Part shown: positions 1 to 11,164 of the stretch, piece by piece
Layout of the letters: each line of letters opens with the position of its first letter
Numbering within the stretch: position 1 is the first letter of the stretch
Assembly (NCBI GenBank): GCA_026008535.1
Contig: BRKX01000001.1
Coordinates: 70,630,317 to 70,694,316 of the forward strand
DNA: 64,000 nucleotides
Reading direction: 5' to 3'
Origin: Perilla frutescens
Taxonomy: Eukaryota > Streptophyta > Magnoliopsida > Lamiales > Lamiaceae
The notes under the pieces: model-generated
What the model saw: only the letters and a program-made list of their open reading frames with translations
Databases searched by the model: none
What the model was told of the DNA's origin: nothing
Position numbers and translations under genes: made by a program

Positions 1-224
1 CTATATTAATTCATCCTTTTTCACTTTCAATTTTGATGAATTATTTAATTTAATGGAATAAAGCTCGACACAGATACTGTATCCATTATATTTTATGATT
101 TATATATGTCGAGTCTCGTAGTCTAACTGACATTTAACTTTAATACCGTCGCTAAGATATGTCGAGCTCAATTAATATATCAATTATAAATGTTAGATCG
201 GATAAATTGAAACTATAATTAAAT

Positions 225-617
225 CACGTGAAATTTTCTGTTACATTTTTTGTGTTACATCTAGTGTTACATTTTTAAATTACGAGTTTTTCTTGTACTT
301 TTTTTCTTCAATTTTATTTTTATGTGATTTAGTTTAATTTTGTGATTATTTTTAGGGTTCACCCCACCAATTAGGGTTTATAATTATTTTTTAATATTTA
401 ATTTTTGATTTTCAATTACTAATTCATTATTATGGTTGATTTTTTCAAAATTATGTTTTATAATTTTTTTAATTCATTTTTTTTGTTGATAAATGTTGAT
501 TATGGTTATTTATGTTATAATTAATTTTTATTTTATAATAAATATTATTAAAATCATAAATTTAATGACGAAACACGGAGTGAAACACGAAATAGTGTAA
601 TAGGAAATTTCAACCCC
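225..617 (+). mobile_element. 393-bp hAT-like MITE, copy 1
   Basis: The outer ends are imperfect inverted repeats: GAAATTTTCTGTTACA at the left, and GAAATTTCCTATTACA when the right end is read on the minus strand. The interior is AT-rich and non-coding. The direct repeat AATTAAAT flanks it at 217-224 and 618-625, which would be an 8-bp target duplication as made by hAT transposases. The duplication is AT-rich, so alone it is weak. Copies at 2624-2983 and 9339-9732 (opposite orientation) share the interior and also carry 8-bp flanks, which supports the boundaries. Confidence 0.7.
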
Positions 618-2623
618 AATTAAATAGCCCACATTGTGTGCGTGTATATATATAATTTCAAATCTCTGTTTTAATTTGTAAATTCAACATTGAATAAGTA
701 TTGAGATTTGAAATCTAATTCGTCTTGTAGTCTTCAATATTGCTCCATAGTTATTCCATCGTTCGACACTGATTGACTAATTGAGAATATAATTAGAAAG
801 TTCATGATGAGAGTTTTCCAGCCATACCTACATTGTATGATATCTATCTGAATCAATCATAATTAGACCGAAAATTTATGTACATTTTAATTAATGGAAA
901 AACTAACAATATTGTTAAACGTAAAATTTTACGAATTTGATATATTTTAAACAGTTGATTCGAATGTACTTTTTAAATAGTCTAAGTGTGTATTTTGACA
1001 AAAAAAATAATTTGTTCGTTTAGGTGGGACTGAACATGTAGTTCAAATGCTTATATATTATATTGTTTTATGAAACGGTCGATCAGATCAAGATTTATAA
1101 GATGCTTATTGTTGATGTTGATTTTTAAAGTACATTTAATAGAGATGCTGTATTTGAACCTACATTGTTTTCGGCCGGGCTAAAGAATTAATCCAACCAA
1201 AATCGATTTATAATGTTATTTTATATTATTGTAATCTGCACGTTTTAATTGCTTCCTAGCGGTACGTATTATTGGTTGAATCCTAGTGATCTATATTATT
1301 ACTTACAAATATATATATATTAAGATTTAAAGATGAAGGAAAGCCACATAAACGTCAAAATAATTAAATACATCCAAGTGAACGCAAAGTATGAATAATT
1401 AAACACTATATAATTAAATGTATGCACACCATGTCACCATGCAATTATAAAAGTTTCGCTCCTAATTATAAATGAGGCCAACTTCCAAATTTCTTAACCA
1501 TGTAATCAAATATATAACATTTTAATTATAAGATGATCAGATGTAAAATGCAGTATAGAATCCAAATTTATCACGTAATTTATAGTGTTTCACGTAAACG
1601 AGTCAAACCTAGAATATTCTAGAGGGAGATGCAATACCACAAAATCTCAATAAAATCACGATACACTAGCTAGCACTAATTGAGACTTAGGAGTGAGACA
1701 TTCAATATGTAACATAGACCTCTTTGGGTAACAAGTTCAAATGGGGTACAAGAATTGACAACTTGGGACGGACACACACACACACACGAGATTAAATATA
1801 TATAATGTATACAATGTTTTCGTGTGTAAAATATGGATCAAGCCGAACTATTTAAATTAATAAGGTAGTCGGATAATGTGTTTTCTTTTTTCTAATAGAT
1901 AACTAGCATCATGCATGCTTATTTTAATATACGTATGTTGAATTCTAACATTGTATTTTGTAACGTATTACAAAATTGACACCGCCTCTTTTCAATTTTC
2001 GAAATAAATAACACCGTGAGAGTTAATTTTAACATCTATATGTTGAATTTCAGCATTAAATTTTCAAAAATAATTTACGAAATTATAACTTTTTCAATCC
2101 ATTAGATCATATCATTAAATTAGATTTGTCGTATTTTAAACATTACGAGTCATGTATGCTCATTAATCATCCCCTATATATAGATTTATGTACACGCACT
2201 CTAAATTTTGTTTGTGTATTATTTTTAATTAAAAAAAATCCAACTTGCAAGGTTAATTTGGGTTGATTCAAAGGAAAGATCAAGGAAAGAAGCTCCAACG
2301 AAAGGGATGGACATAAACTGGTCAAACATCAAACCTCATTTTAATTGCAGTGTGATTAATTTTTGGTTGTATTGCATTATTTGCACATATATTCCAATGT
2401 ATCGGTCACATCACCTATATAGTACGTAGTAACATTATCATCTCAAATTTTAGTGAGATCATAATTCACAATAAATGCTTCTTAAACTTATTTTCTAAGC
2501 CATCGTCATGATTCATGAAGTATTTATTAATATATAAATACATATATACTGTTGAAATGATTTAACTATTTTATATCACCCTTATTTTACGGAATGTTTA
2601 TCATAATGCATGATGATGGTTTT
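618..2623. other. Gene-free AT-rich stretch
   Basis: I see no open frame of useful length, no splice-bounded exon and no RNA gene. A short (AC)n run lies near 1770. The rest is unremarkable AT-rich intergenic DNA. Confidence 0.6.
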
Positions 2624-2983
2624 CGCTCATCAATTTTCAAGTTGCACTTCTTAATGTTACATTTCATATGTATTTTCATTACTAAAATTATGATTTTAAT
2701 AATATTTATTATAAATAAAAGTTAATTATAGCACCAATAATCATAATCAATATTTATTAATAAAAAAATAAATTATAAAATAATAATTTTTAATTGAAAA
2801 TAAATACTAAATAATAAGTATAAATTCAAATTGGGTGGAGTGAACTCCAATGGCCTAATATACAATTCTTAAATTAAATTAAATCACAAAAAATAAAATT
2901 GAAGAAAAAATACAAGAAAAACTCGCAATTTAAAAGTGCAACACGAAGTGAAAGAGAGAGAATGTAACATGAAATCAAATGTC
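2624..2983 (-). mobile_element. hAT-like MITE, copy 2 (360 bp)
   Basis: Inverted in orientation relative to the copy at 225-617, with the same AT-rich interior, including the GGGTGGAGTGAACTCC stretch. ATGGTTTT flanks it at 2616-2623 and 2984-2991, an 8-bp direct repeat. The terminal repeats are more diverged than in the other copies, so this is probably an older insertion. Confidence 0.65.
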
Positions 2984-3334
2984 ATGGTTTTGGTGTTTAC
3001 CTAATACTAGATTTACCCACACGCATTGCACGATTATATATGAAGTGATGTTATTCGGTCAATATTTATCCTTTGATTTATGGAAATAACTAATAACCTA
3101 TTATAAGTATATTTACGCACATGTTAAGTGTTTATGCTATATATTGTATTCAATATTTAATAAAGACATGTCATTTATGTGATATACATCTAATATATGA
3201 ATTTAATATTTTTACACTAAAATATCAATGACAAATAGTTTAAAAAATTAATTATTCAAAATTTTAAATGATTAATTATTAAAATTAATTAATTAATGAA
3301 TTTAAGAATTTCAGTCAATTATTGTAAAAAAATA

Positions 3335-3608
3335 ATTCATCCATTTCGTTTTGATTGTTGTTTTATTTATTTATTTTATCTAGAATTAACAATTAATTTT
3401 ATGGACCAATATATTCATTCCTTATCTATAACATAAAATCTTATTCATAAATATTTTCCTAAAAATAAGACCACATTTTATCTCTTCATATATTTTTAGG
3501 ATTTGGATGGGGTTAAAATTGGAGAAGAGAGTGTGGAAATATATAAAATAACAAATATTTTGACACAAAATAAAAAATTAAAACAACAATCAAAACGAAA
3601 CGGGGGAG
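3335..3608. mobile_element. Stowaway-type MITE (Tc1/mariner), copy 1
   Basis: A 274-bp element whose ends are inverted copies of each other (CGTTTTGATTGTTGTTTTA on the left and its complement on the right). It ends in a GGGGGAG block next to TA, and TA dinucleotides flank it at 3333-3334 and 3609-3610. This is the Stowaway signature. An 85-codon frame on the minus strand inside it is spurious. Relatives lie at 31176-31437 and 42350-42598. Confidence 0.75.
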
Positions 3609-3610
3609 TA

Positions 3611-4316
3611 TAAAATAATACATGATCAAATTCGGAATTAGTAATACAATATTCGACTTTGATTAAATTCAGAAAGTAGCATACTGTTTGAATATATGTT
3701 ATCCGTCTATTTTGTAGGATATAGTGATTGCATAAAAAATATATTTCACACATTTATTTATCAATTTATTTAAAAAAAACCATAGGTTATATAAGAAATT
3801 TGTGTTTAGGAGTTAAAAAAGTCCGTAAGTGAATTTAATTGTTAATTAATTCTATTGAAATTGAAATACATAATTATATTTATTATTTAGGAATTTGTAA
3901 GGCACTATCCACAAAATTCATTTTATGGGCTTTTTTCTCACTAATATTACTATTGCTGATTTAGCCCCTTTTTTAGGAACTTTTTTATTTTTATTTTTTT
4001 TATTATTACTACTTCACTTTAATATATTTAAGACTTGTTTACTTTGATGGGTAATAATAGATTAATAAATTATCATATGTTTATTTTACATGATATTAAG
4101 ATGGTGTATAATCCAAGGCTCGTAATATAATGAGTTTTAAGTACTTATTTGTAAGATATGTATCCCACATTTTCACCTAAAAAAGTGAGATATGATTTAT
4201 TCACCATATCATCCACTAATTTATCTATCTTTTAAATTATATATCCTCAAAGTAAACATGTGGATATATATATTTAGAGATAGATTCGGAATAGTAGTGC
4301 GACTAGTGTGCAGTGC

Positions 4317-4356
<40 letters not shown>

Positions 4357-4821
4357 GTCAAAACGACAACATGAAGTTGATACTCGTACAAATGAACTCA
4401 TGTCGGCCGGTAGAGCTGTTTCCAGTTTCACAAATTGATAAAAAAAGGAAATGAACCTATAAAACATGAGATGAAATAAAATATACTATATTTAATAAAT
4501 AAATCCCACTTGCATCACGATGAGCAAAAATAAGGACTCGCGTATTCATGAGCAATCCTAACGAAAGCGAACTTAATTAATTAGCAGCATTACCAAGTAA
4601 ATTAATCGAAAATGAAATCGACTTCGAAGCATACAGCATGACATTAATTACTGTGATAATGGATGCCCTAGTGAAAAATAGATAGTAAAATATTTATTAA
4701 TTTTTTTCATCCGCCAAAAAAGATAACGGGTGTTTTCGCACCGGCAATCGACTTAAATGGTTCATTTCGCTTTCATTAGCGTTATTGCCAGGTGCAGAAT
4801 GCACTCGTTAACTCCTTCTTA
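3611..4821. other. Gene-free stretch with compound (GT)n(GA)n microsatellite
   Basis: No gene is visible. At 4315-4357 a run of GT dinucleotides passes directly into a run of GA dinucleotides. The remainder is AT-rich intergenic DNA. Confidence 0.6.
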
Positions 4822-4955
4822 GAGCATCAACAGTGGTAGGAAGTTTTGATAGAATTGGTGAGGTGGAGGAGAGATGGGGAGGAAGTTGGAAGAGAAAAGA
4901 GGAGAGAGAAATAGTACTTTTGTTATCTCTAAAAATTGAAAGAAGTAGGAGCGAC

Positions 4956-5036
4956 GGGGCTTGTCTATGCTACCCTTACGGGTAGATGTATTGTGACACT
5001 TGGGTACTACCCGCAAGGGTAGCATAGACCAGCCCT
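4956..5036. mobile_element. 81-bp hairpin element inserted in the outer MITE
   Basis: Nearly the whole 81 bp is a hairpin. The left arm reads GTCTATGCTACCCTTACGGG; the right arm is its complement with one change (TTACGG to TTGCGG), around a loop of about 20 nt. A 7-bp direct repeat GAGCGAC flanks it (4949-4955 and 5037-5043). The size, near-perfect arms and target duplication point to a very small non-autonomous DNA transposon. The family is not known to me. Confidence 0.6.
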
Positions 5037-5099
5037 GAGCGACACATACACACAACCACTGTCTTTTTCTTTTTTTATTATTTTCTCTCTCCTCTTTCA

Positions 5100-5450
5100 G
5101 AGCATCCACTATGGTACTACCCCATATTGATGCCACATGTGTGCCACATTATCAACCACTTCTTTTTTTAGTTACTCAATTTCTCCACTATGGTGCTACC
5201 TCACTTTTAACTATTCATGGACCCCACTATTTAATTCAAGAACCAAAAATATAAAAGGGGAGGAGAGAGAAAGCACCAAAAATGCAAAAAGGGGAAGAGA
5301 GAATTTTTCGGCCCACTATTTAATTCAAGAATCAGGTACTTGCACAAGAGACTCATTCCTTATTTTGCTACCTTAACTTGTGTTCCACTATGGTGAAACT
5401 TGGTGCTTATTTTGCCACATAGATATAAGCACCTCCCATAGTGGATGCTC
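5100..5450. mobile_element. Inner PIF/Harbinger-like MITE
   Basis: A 351-bp element with inverted ends (GAGCATCCACTATGG at the left, the complement at the right) flanked on both sides by TCA (5097-5099 and 5451-5453). The ends resemble those of the outer element but match each other better, so it is probably the more recent insertion. It contains two frames on opposite strands that show no protein family and are not called. Confidence 0.7.
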
Positions 5451-5587
5451 TCATTTGTAGTGAAACCATGAATAATTAACTTTGAGAGATTATTGTTGGA
5501 GTGAAAAATTAGGAAAAAAAGATGTTGATGTGGTAGTGATGTGACACATAAATTTCTGAAAATGGGAAATCACCATTATGGATGCTT

Positions 5588-6620
5588 TTAGGTGCGAAAA
5601 AAAAATGTACCCATTATGTTTTGTATAGGTGAAAAAGTATGATTTTATCTTTACATTAGAAACACATTTTGCTATTTGCTTTTGGTCATTTACATTTCAA
5701 ACCTTAAGTATTAATCAAGATGCCAAATTCAGAAAAATTACAAAATGATATTTTATGAATAATAAAAATGTAAAATACTCAACTAAGAAAATTATCGAAT
5801 TCATAAGTAGAGTGAGAAAAGATGCTTTAAATCGTCTTCTTATTTCAATCATTTCTCAAATCGCACTTCAACTGCAGCATTATAACTCCTTCCATCTCGC
5901 AAAGGTAGTCTTAAATTATTCAGAATTATAATAAGTTGCTTTTATTAAATGTGCATTAATTATTTTCTTAATATTACACACATAAATTTAATAGTTTTTA
6001 GAATGATAATCGTTCATTTTGATTGGGTGAACATAAAAAAAATATGAGTGAACTGTAATTTTTAAAGTACATTAAATTTTTTATTTCTGTGAAAAGACAA
6101 ACAAAACCACGTTTTGAGGTGGAAGTAAATATGACTTAAGTGTGCAATAAATGAGAAATATTTTAAATAGTAATTTGATAAATATGGTAAAATACTTAAA
6201 ATTACGCCCATTGTTTAGTCCTTGCCTTTGACTTGAAACGTACGGCGTCGTTTGCCTTTGCATTTTTCGGCGTGCGATTATCTATTGGCGTCCAAATATT
6301 TTAAATAGTAATTCGATTTTTTTTTTGAAAATCCAATTACAAAAATGTAAAAACTAATTGAATTATTTGTGCACCATTCCATTTTGTAAAAACATAATGT
6401 GAATTTTTTTATTTTAATGACAAGGATATTCACTGTCTAATAACCTTCAAATTAAATAGAAATAGAAATAGAGAAGAAAGTAAATAGCACCTGAAAATTA
6501 CGTAATAAAGAAATCATAATAATGAAGATACAATACAAGTTACGTAAATAGGTTAAACTACCAAAACCAACATCCATCAATTATCAATATAATCAAAATC
6601 CTCTTCCAACTCACAACACA
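5588..6620. other. Intergenic and promoter region of the CML gene
   Basis: No gene is visible. The stretch is AT-rich apart from a small GC-richer patch near 6235-6290. The last few hundred bases presumably carry the promoter of the CML gene; I could not single out a convincing TATA box. Confidence 0.45.
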
Positions 6621-6638
6621 CTCTCTCTCTCTCTCTCT
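6621..6638 (+). repeat. (CT)9 tract in presumed 5' leader of the CML gene
   Basis: A pure CT run about 170 bp upstream of the CML start codon. Such pyrimidine runs are common just downstream of plant transcription starts and, as GA on the other strand, can bind BPC/GAGA-type factors. Comparable runs lie near the starts of the PMT, BOP and CRAL-TRIO genes in this window. Confidence 0.6.
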
Positions 6639-6661
6639 AGGAAACTTCGTGGAAGCTCACT

Positions 6662-6811
6662 ATGGCTGCCTGCTCCCTCCCTCCATTTAACCCGTCTTCC
6701 TTCGTCTCTCTCAACCATCAGGCCTCAACTTTCTCTCTCTTCCTTTCACTGTTCCCATCTTCATCTCTACACAGCGTTGGATTCTCATTTTCATTAATTA
6801 TTCCGCCATGA
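6662..6811 (+). promoter_or_regulatory. 49-codon upstream ORF overlapping the CML start (ATGA)
   Basis: An ATG at 6662, with A at -3 and G at +4 (a strong context), opens a frame with no stop for 49 codons. Its TGA at 6809-6811 shares two bases with the CML start codon at 6808-6810, giving ATGA. The product would begin MAACSLPPFN and be rich in Ser, Phe and Pro. It matches no family I know. If the transcript starts at or before the CT tract, this uORF lies in the leader and could limit or couple translation of the CML. Whether it is transcribed or translated is not known. Confidence 0.5.
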
Positions 6812-7464
6812 AGCTCGCCAAAATCCTACCGGGAAACCTCTTCAAGCCGAGGAAATCCCGCTCCGTCTCCAGATCCGACACCGACACGCCGTCGTTCGGC
6901 TCACAAACAACATCGTCGTCCACCTCCTCCTCATCGGAGGACGTCTTCAAGAAGCCCAACGGCTCCTCCACGCCCACCAGCGTGCTCCCCTCCTCATCCT
7001 CCGGCGAGTGGCCGGAGATCGCCACCGACGTCTACTTGGAGCTGAAACAAGCCTTCGATATGATAGACCGCGACGGCGACGGCAAGATAGAGAAGGAGGA
7101 GCTGGAGCGGCTGCTGTGCCGGCTCGCAGGCGAGCCGCCGAGCCAGGAGGAGCTGAAGCTGATGATGAGCGAGGTGGATAGGGACGGCGACGGATGCATT
7201 AGCCTCGAGGAATTCTACGCCATCGGCTCGGCTTTCGCGCTGCCGACTTGCGACGGGGAGCTGAGGGACACGTTCGACTTCTTCGACTCGGATCGCGACG
7301 GGAAAATCACGGCGGAGGAGCTGCTCGAGGTTTTCAAGACGATCGGCGACGCCGAGTGCACGTTAGAGGATTGCCGGCGCATGATAAGAGGGGTGGACAG
7401 AAACGGAGACGGGTTCGTGTGCTTCGAGGACTTCACTAGAATGATGGAGCTGCAGCAAAGATGA
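6808..7464 (+). CDS. CML36: Calmodulin-like EF-hand protein (CML35/CML36 type)
   Basis: An intronless 218-residue protein. Residues 1-70 are a Ser/Thr-rich tail beginning MKLAKILPGN, with basic residues. Four EF-hand loops follow at 87-98 (DRDGDGKIEKEE), 124-135 (DRDGDGCISLEE), 160-171 (DSDRDGKITAEE) and 197-208 (DRNGDGFVCFED). Loops 1-3 have the full D-x-D-x-D-G...E set. Loop 4 has Asp at position 12 instead of Glu. Proteins of this family are Ca2+ sensors that change shape and bind target proteins. The long serine-rich N-terminus and the MKLA start match Arabidopsis CML35 and CML36 as I remember them. The gene is much richer in GC than its surroundings. The start is the first ATG in this frame; a separate uORF overlaps it by ATGA. 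CML35 versus CML36 cannot be decided, since these are Arabidopsis duplicates. Confidence 0.9.
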   Translation: MKLAKILPGNLFKPRKSRSVSRSDTDTPSFGSQTTSSSTSSSSEDVFKKPNGSSTPTSVLPSSSSGEWPEIATDVYLELKQAFDMIDRDGDGKIEKEELERLLCRLAGEPPSQEELKLMMSEVDRDGDGCISLEEFYAIGSAFALPTCDGELRDTFDFFDSDRDGKITAEELLEVFKTIGDAECTLEDCRRMIRGVDRNGDGFVCFEDFTRMMELQQR

Positions 7465-9338
7465 TGATTCTATTGCTCGATTTTTTCTTTCCTTTTCTTC
7501 TTTTTTTCCCACGAAATTAAAGAAAAGAAAAGAAAATTATCATATCATTTGCTGCAATCGAATTTTTTCCTTCATTTTTTGGGTGTTTTTTTTTTCTATT
7601 GATTGAGCTAAAATGGAGGGCAGTCTCGATTCCTAATTGTCACTTATTTAAATTCTCGTGTTTTGTACTATATATATACACACACATACATATGGGTAAT
7701 TATAACGATAAATATACATCCGGAATTTAAGAGTTTTAATTTGTAGTTTACTATTATCAAGTTTGTCTTAAACTTTATCATCTGAACTATGAAATTAAAT
7801 TATGTGCTTCTTCAATCATTTAGAAGTCTATTTGTTATAAATTCCCAATTATCGGAAAAATGACTTCCAATTGTTGTTTTCTTTACAGAAAAAGAAAATA
7901 TGAGTGAGTATTACTGTTTATTATTTAACGAACCAAAATATAGGAAACGAAATGATTGTTTGTGTCTCGATTCTGCAAAAATCTCATTTTCACATGAGGA
8001 AATGAGACAATATACTGATCTTTTTAGCCAATAAGACGACACTGAATTTTTTTCGAGCCAATTAGTACCTAGATTTTACCTGTCCTAAAAAAATGGTAAC
8101 CAGAAGTAGCAGAAGAAAGAAAGTGATATACATGTATAATGCCCAAATTTATAAATATTCAAATAAATAAATTTATTGTGAATTTTATGTTAAATAAATT
8201 AAATTATATCATGTGGTGTGGTGGGTAGCTTAGAGGGGAAATATTCCAACCAGACTAAAGTACCAAATGCATGCACATGTATAAAATAATATTTTCCTAA
8301 ACTTGAAAAATGAAAAATTAAATTACAAAGTTGCATACATTCTTCCAATGATGTATATGAGCAATCTGCCAGAATGTTTTAATAGATATTGTTTTATAAT
8401 CCTAGATTATCTAAACTCTATTTTTTCCTTCCCCACTCAGATGATGGATTCTCTATTCCAATTTCGTGTTTCATCTTATATTCCACTCATTGAATTCATG
8501 TCATGTTTATTTAAAAAAATTAAACAATTGTCCATTAAAAGAAATGCACATTGCATTAATCCAACAGTTGAAATAAAAAACGAAATATAAAATTGAAATA
8601 GAGGATCTCGTTTGTATCCAAAAAAAGGGAAAAGATTCTTGCATTTGACTTGGAACATATACTTGCATACCACATATGAGAATCTAATCGATGAATTTGA
8701 TTGGGTATTAAATATCATAAATCAATTAATAAAATATCTTATGCTTTTATTTTATCACTGTAGTGTACTAAAAAATACTGCCTAAACGTCTCACCTAATC
8801 TTGTTTAGGTTCTCCAAATGAGCCTTACCTAATCTAATTTAGGTGCCGTTATGCCCCAATCTTTTTTATATCTTGTAATATAATTTAAAATCAATCATAG
8901 TTTCCTAATCAATTGATGTCACTGTTCAATGCAGCAACGAACATCGATGATATTAAAATAAATTATTGATTAATTATTTGAAAAGTTCCTAGTATATGAA
9001 AGCATACTTTGTACTTCAAATTATTTAAACAGGAAGTCTGAAATTCGATGTTTCGTGCTCAAAATGGTTAAAAATGTATTAGTGCATCGCACGGTCACAT
9101 ATATTGACGAGTAATAATTAATAATTTTAAATTAGTCCATAGTTTTTCCAAAATCATGAGCTGTTAGTGTTACCTGCAATTACTTAAGCTTAATTAATTA
9201 AAATATTAAGCGCACGTTTGTCCGGTTCTGCGTTGGAAAGTTTAGAAAAACGGAAAGGCGGTTTGGCGTGGACTGACGCTAACGTGCTTAATTTCATGTT
9301 TGGTGACAGCATCGACATGTTTGCCACCACAATTTATA
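7465..9338. other. 3' flank of CML and gene-free stretch
   Basis: Begins with the presumed CML 3' UTR (T-rich, many possible poly(A) signals). The rest is AT-rich. Two short overlapping frames on opposite strands near 8300-8720 show no recognisable protein. At 8785-8850 two short hairpin-like copies of CACCTAATCT...TTTAGGT lie in tandem; their meaning is unclear. Confidence 0.5.
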
Positions 9339-9732
9339 CCGATTCAAATTTCCCGTTACATTATTTCGTGTTTCACTCAATCTTTCGTTATTAAATTTAT
9401 GATTTTAATAATATTTATTTTAAAATAAAAAATAATTATAATATGAGTAATCACAGTCAACATTTATCAACCAAAAGAAAATGAATTAAAAAAATTACAA
9501 AACATAATTTTGAAAAAATCAACCATAATGATGAATTATTAATTGAAAATTGAAAATTAAATATTAAAAAATAATTATAAACCTTAACTGGATGGGGTGA
9601 ACCCTAAAAAAATCACAAAATTAAACTAAATCACATAAAAGTAAAATTGAAGGAAAAAAAAAAGAAAAACTCATAATTTAAAAATATAACATGGAATATA
9701 ACACAGAAAGGTGTAACATGGAATTCCATATG
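9339..9732 (-). mobile_element. hAT-like MITE, copy 3 (394 bp)
   Basis: Near full-length relative of the copy at 225-617, in opposite orientation and almost exactly the same size (394 versus 393 bp). Its ends read AATTTCCCGTTACATT and, from the other strand, AATTCCATGTTACACC. AATTTATA (9331-9338) and AATTTATT (9733-9740) flank it, a 7-of-8 match for an 8-bp target duplication. Confidence 0.65.
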
Positions 9733-11164
9733 AATTTATTCATATCTCCATAAACATTGTAAATGTATTGAAAATACGTCACAATACCCGATAAGAGTTT
9801 ACGGCCAGACCTTATCTATTTATTAAACGATAATTACGTTATATTCACAATTCTCATTTTTCGCTTTGTAGTCTCTTCAAATTAATCAAAATATGATTAT
9901 TATTTCATTAGTCATTTCTCCCTTATGGCCCCCAACTTAATTAAACCATAGCAAAAATAAAACAAAGTTTCCACTCCACCCTTTCTCTAACTAAAAAAAT
10001 GTTCAAATAAAATATGAAGGAAAAATGATTTATAGGTCCTCAATTTTTTTTTATTATTATTTTTTGCCATATTTCTCTCCAGCGCAAAAAAAGTAAAAAA
10101 TAAATACAAATGTTACCTTCATCTTTTTCTTTAAATATTTTTTATTCAAGAATGGGTCAATTTCGTCGTAGAGATTGGACGGTGGTGGTGTTGAATGTTG
10201 ATTGCTATGGGTACAAAATCAAACAAAAAGTAGTATTTTACGAAATAATAAATTATTAATTAGAAAATGAAAATTTAATATTGAAAATTAATTATATACC
10301 CTAGTTTGCTAGGATGGATTCTAATTAATAAGTGTAAAATTAAATTAAATATAATAAATTTAAATTGAATAAAAATAAAAATAATAATAAATTTAATTAT
10401 GTAGTACCATGTGTAATTACGGTTTCTTTTCTTCCCCGCGGTCGGCGTGGTCTCCTTTTCGTATGGCCCAATAGACACAGATCGTGCAAATTATAGCCCA
10501 TGTATTTCATTCTTCCAACTTGGGCCACGGCAAAAAGTTTAATTTCATGCATATTAATATGTGTGCATAATATTTATTTTTTATTTTTTGATTTTATTTC
10601 CGAAATAAATAAAAACTTTAATTATGATTAATAAATCTATTGAGAATAATAAGGTATAATTTAGATATGTTAAATTATAATTGAGATGTAATAAATTCAT
10701 ACAATCAAAGCAACATATGTGATACTTTGAAGAATACGTTTTAGTGTAATATAATTGATACTTTTCGAACTTTTTTTTTTTGTCTCGAATCCACCCCACT
10801 TGCGTGGCTCGCCTGTCTGAACTGTGAAGGTATGATTTTAAGAATTTTGAACTCCATACTCTGATGGAGCGTTTGCCTTATTTTTCATTAATTGCATTCC
10901 CAGCATACCTGCATAATTATAGAGGAATATTTTGGACCTAAGAGTTAAAAGAAGTACATTTTTAAACTTGTGGCGAGAATAAATTTGTTAAAAAAAACAG
11001 GAGACTAAACTAGAGAAAATCAATGAATTTAAAAAAAGCCCAAACATATAAATTAACTATCAGAAGATAATACATGTAGCTCTGCTTTATTATTAAAAAA
11101 AAAACTAATAAAAAAAAGTAGCTCTAAAACTCCGGCTAAAACCTCAAACAGTTGGTGGGCACAA
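9733..11164. other. Intergenic stretch with a truncated MITE copy
   Basis: No gene. Roughly 10240-10410 resembles the middle of the 393-bp MITE family (AATTGAAAAT-type tract, then ACCCTAG...GGATGGATTC) but has lost its ends. 11100-11164 is the short presumed 5' leader of the maturase gene. Confidence 0.4.

Larger units (their letters stand above)
4822..5587. mobile_element. PIF/Harbinger-like MITE (outer element of a nest)
   Basis: The left end reads GAGCATCAACAGTGGT; the right end read on the minus strand is AAGCATCCATAATGGTG, an imperfect terminal inverted repeat. TTA flanks both ends (4819-4821 and 5588-5590), the usual PIF/Harbinger target duplication. Two other elements sit inside it, at 4956-5036 and 5100-5450. 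Without them and their target duplications it would be about 325 bp, a normal MITE size. ORFs crossing this region are not genes. Confidence 0.6.

Noticed and set aside
3496..3753. 85-codon minus-strand frame
   Set aside because: Lies mostly inside a Stowaway MITE, AT-rich composition, no family resemblance.
4819..5376. Two adjacent ORFs on opposite strands of 105 and 79 codons
   Set aside because: They cover the nested MITE cluster and its inverted repeats; composition is that of the repeats.
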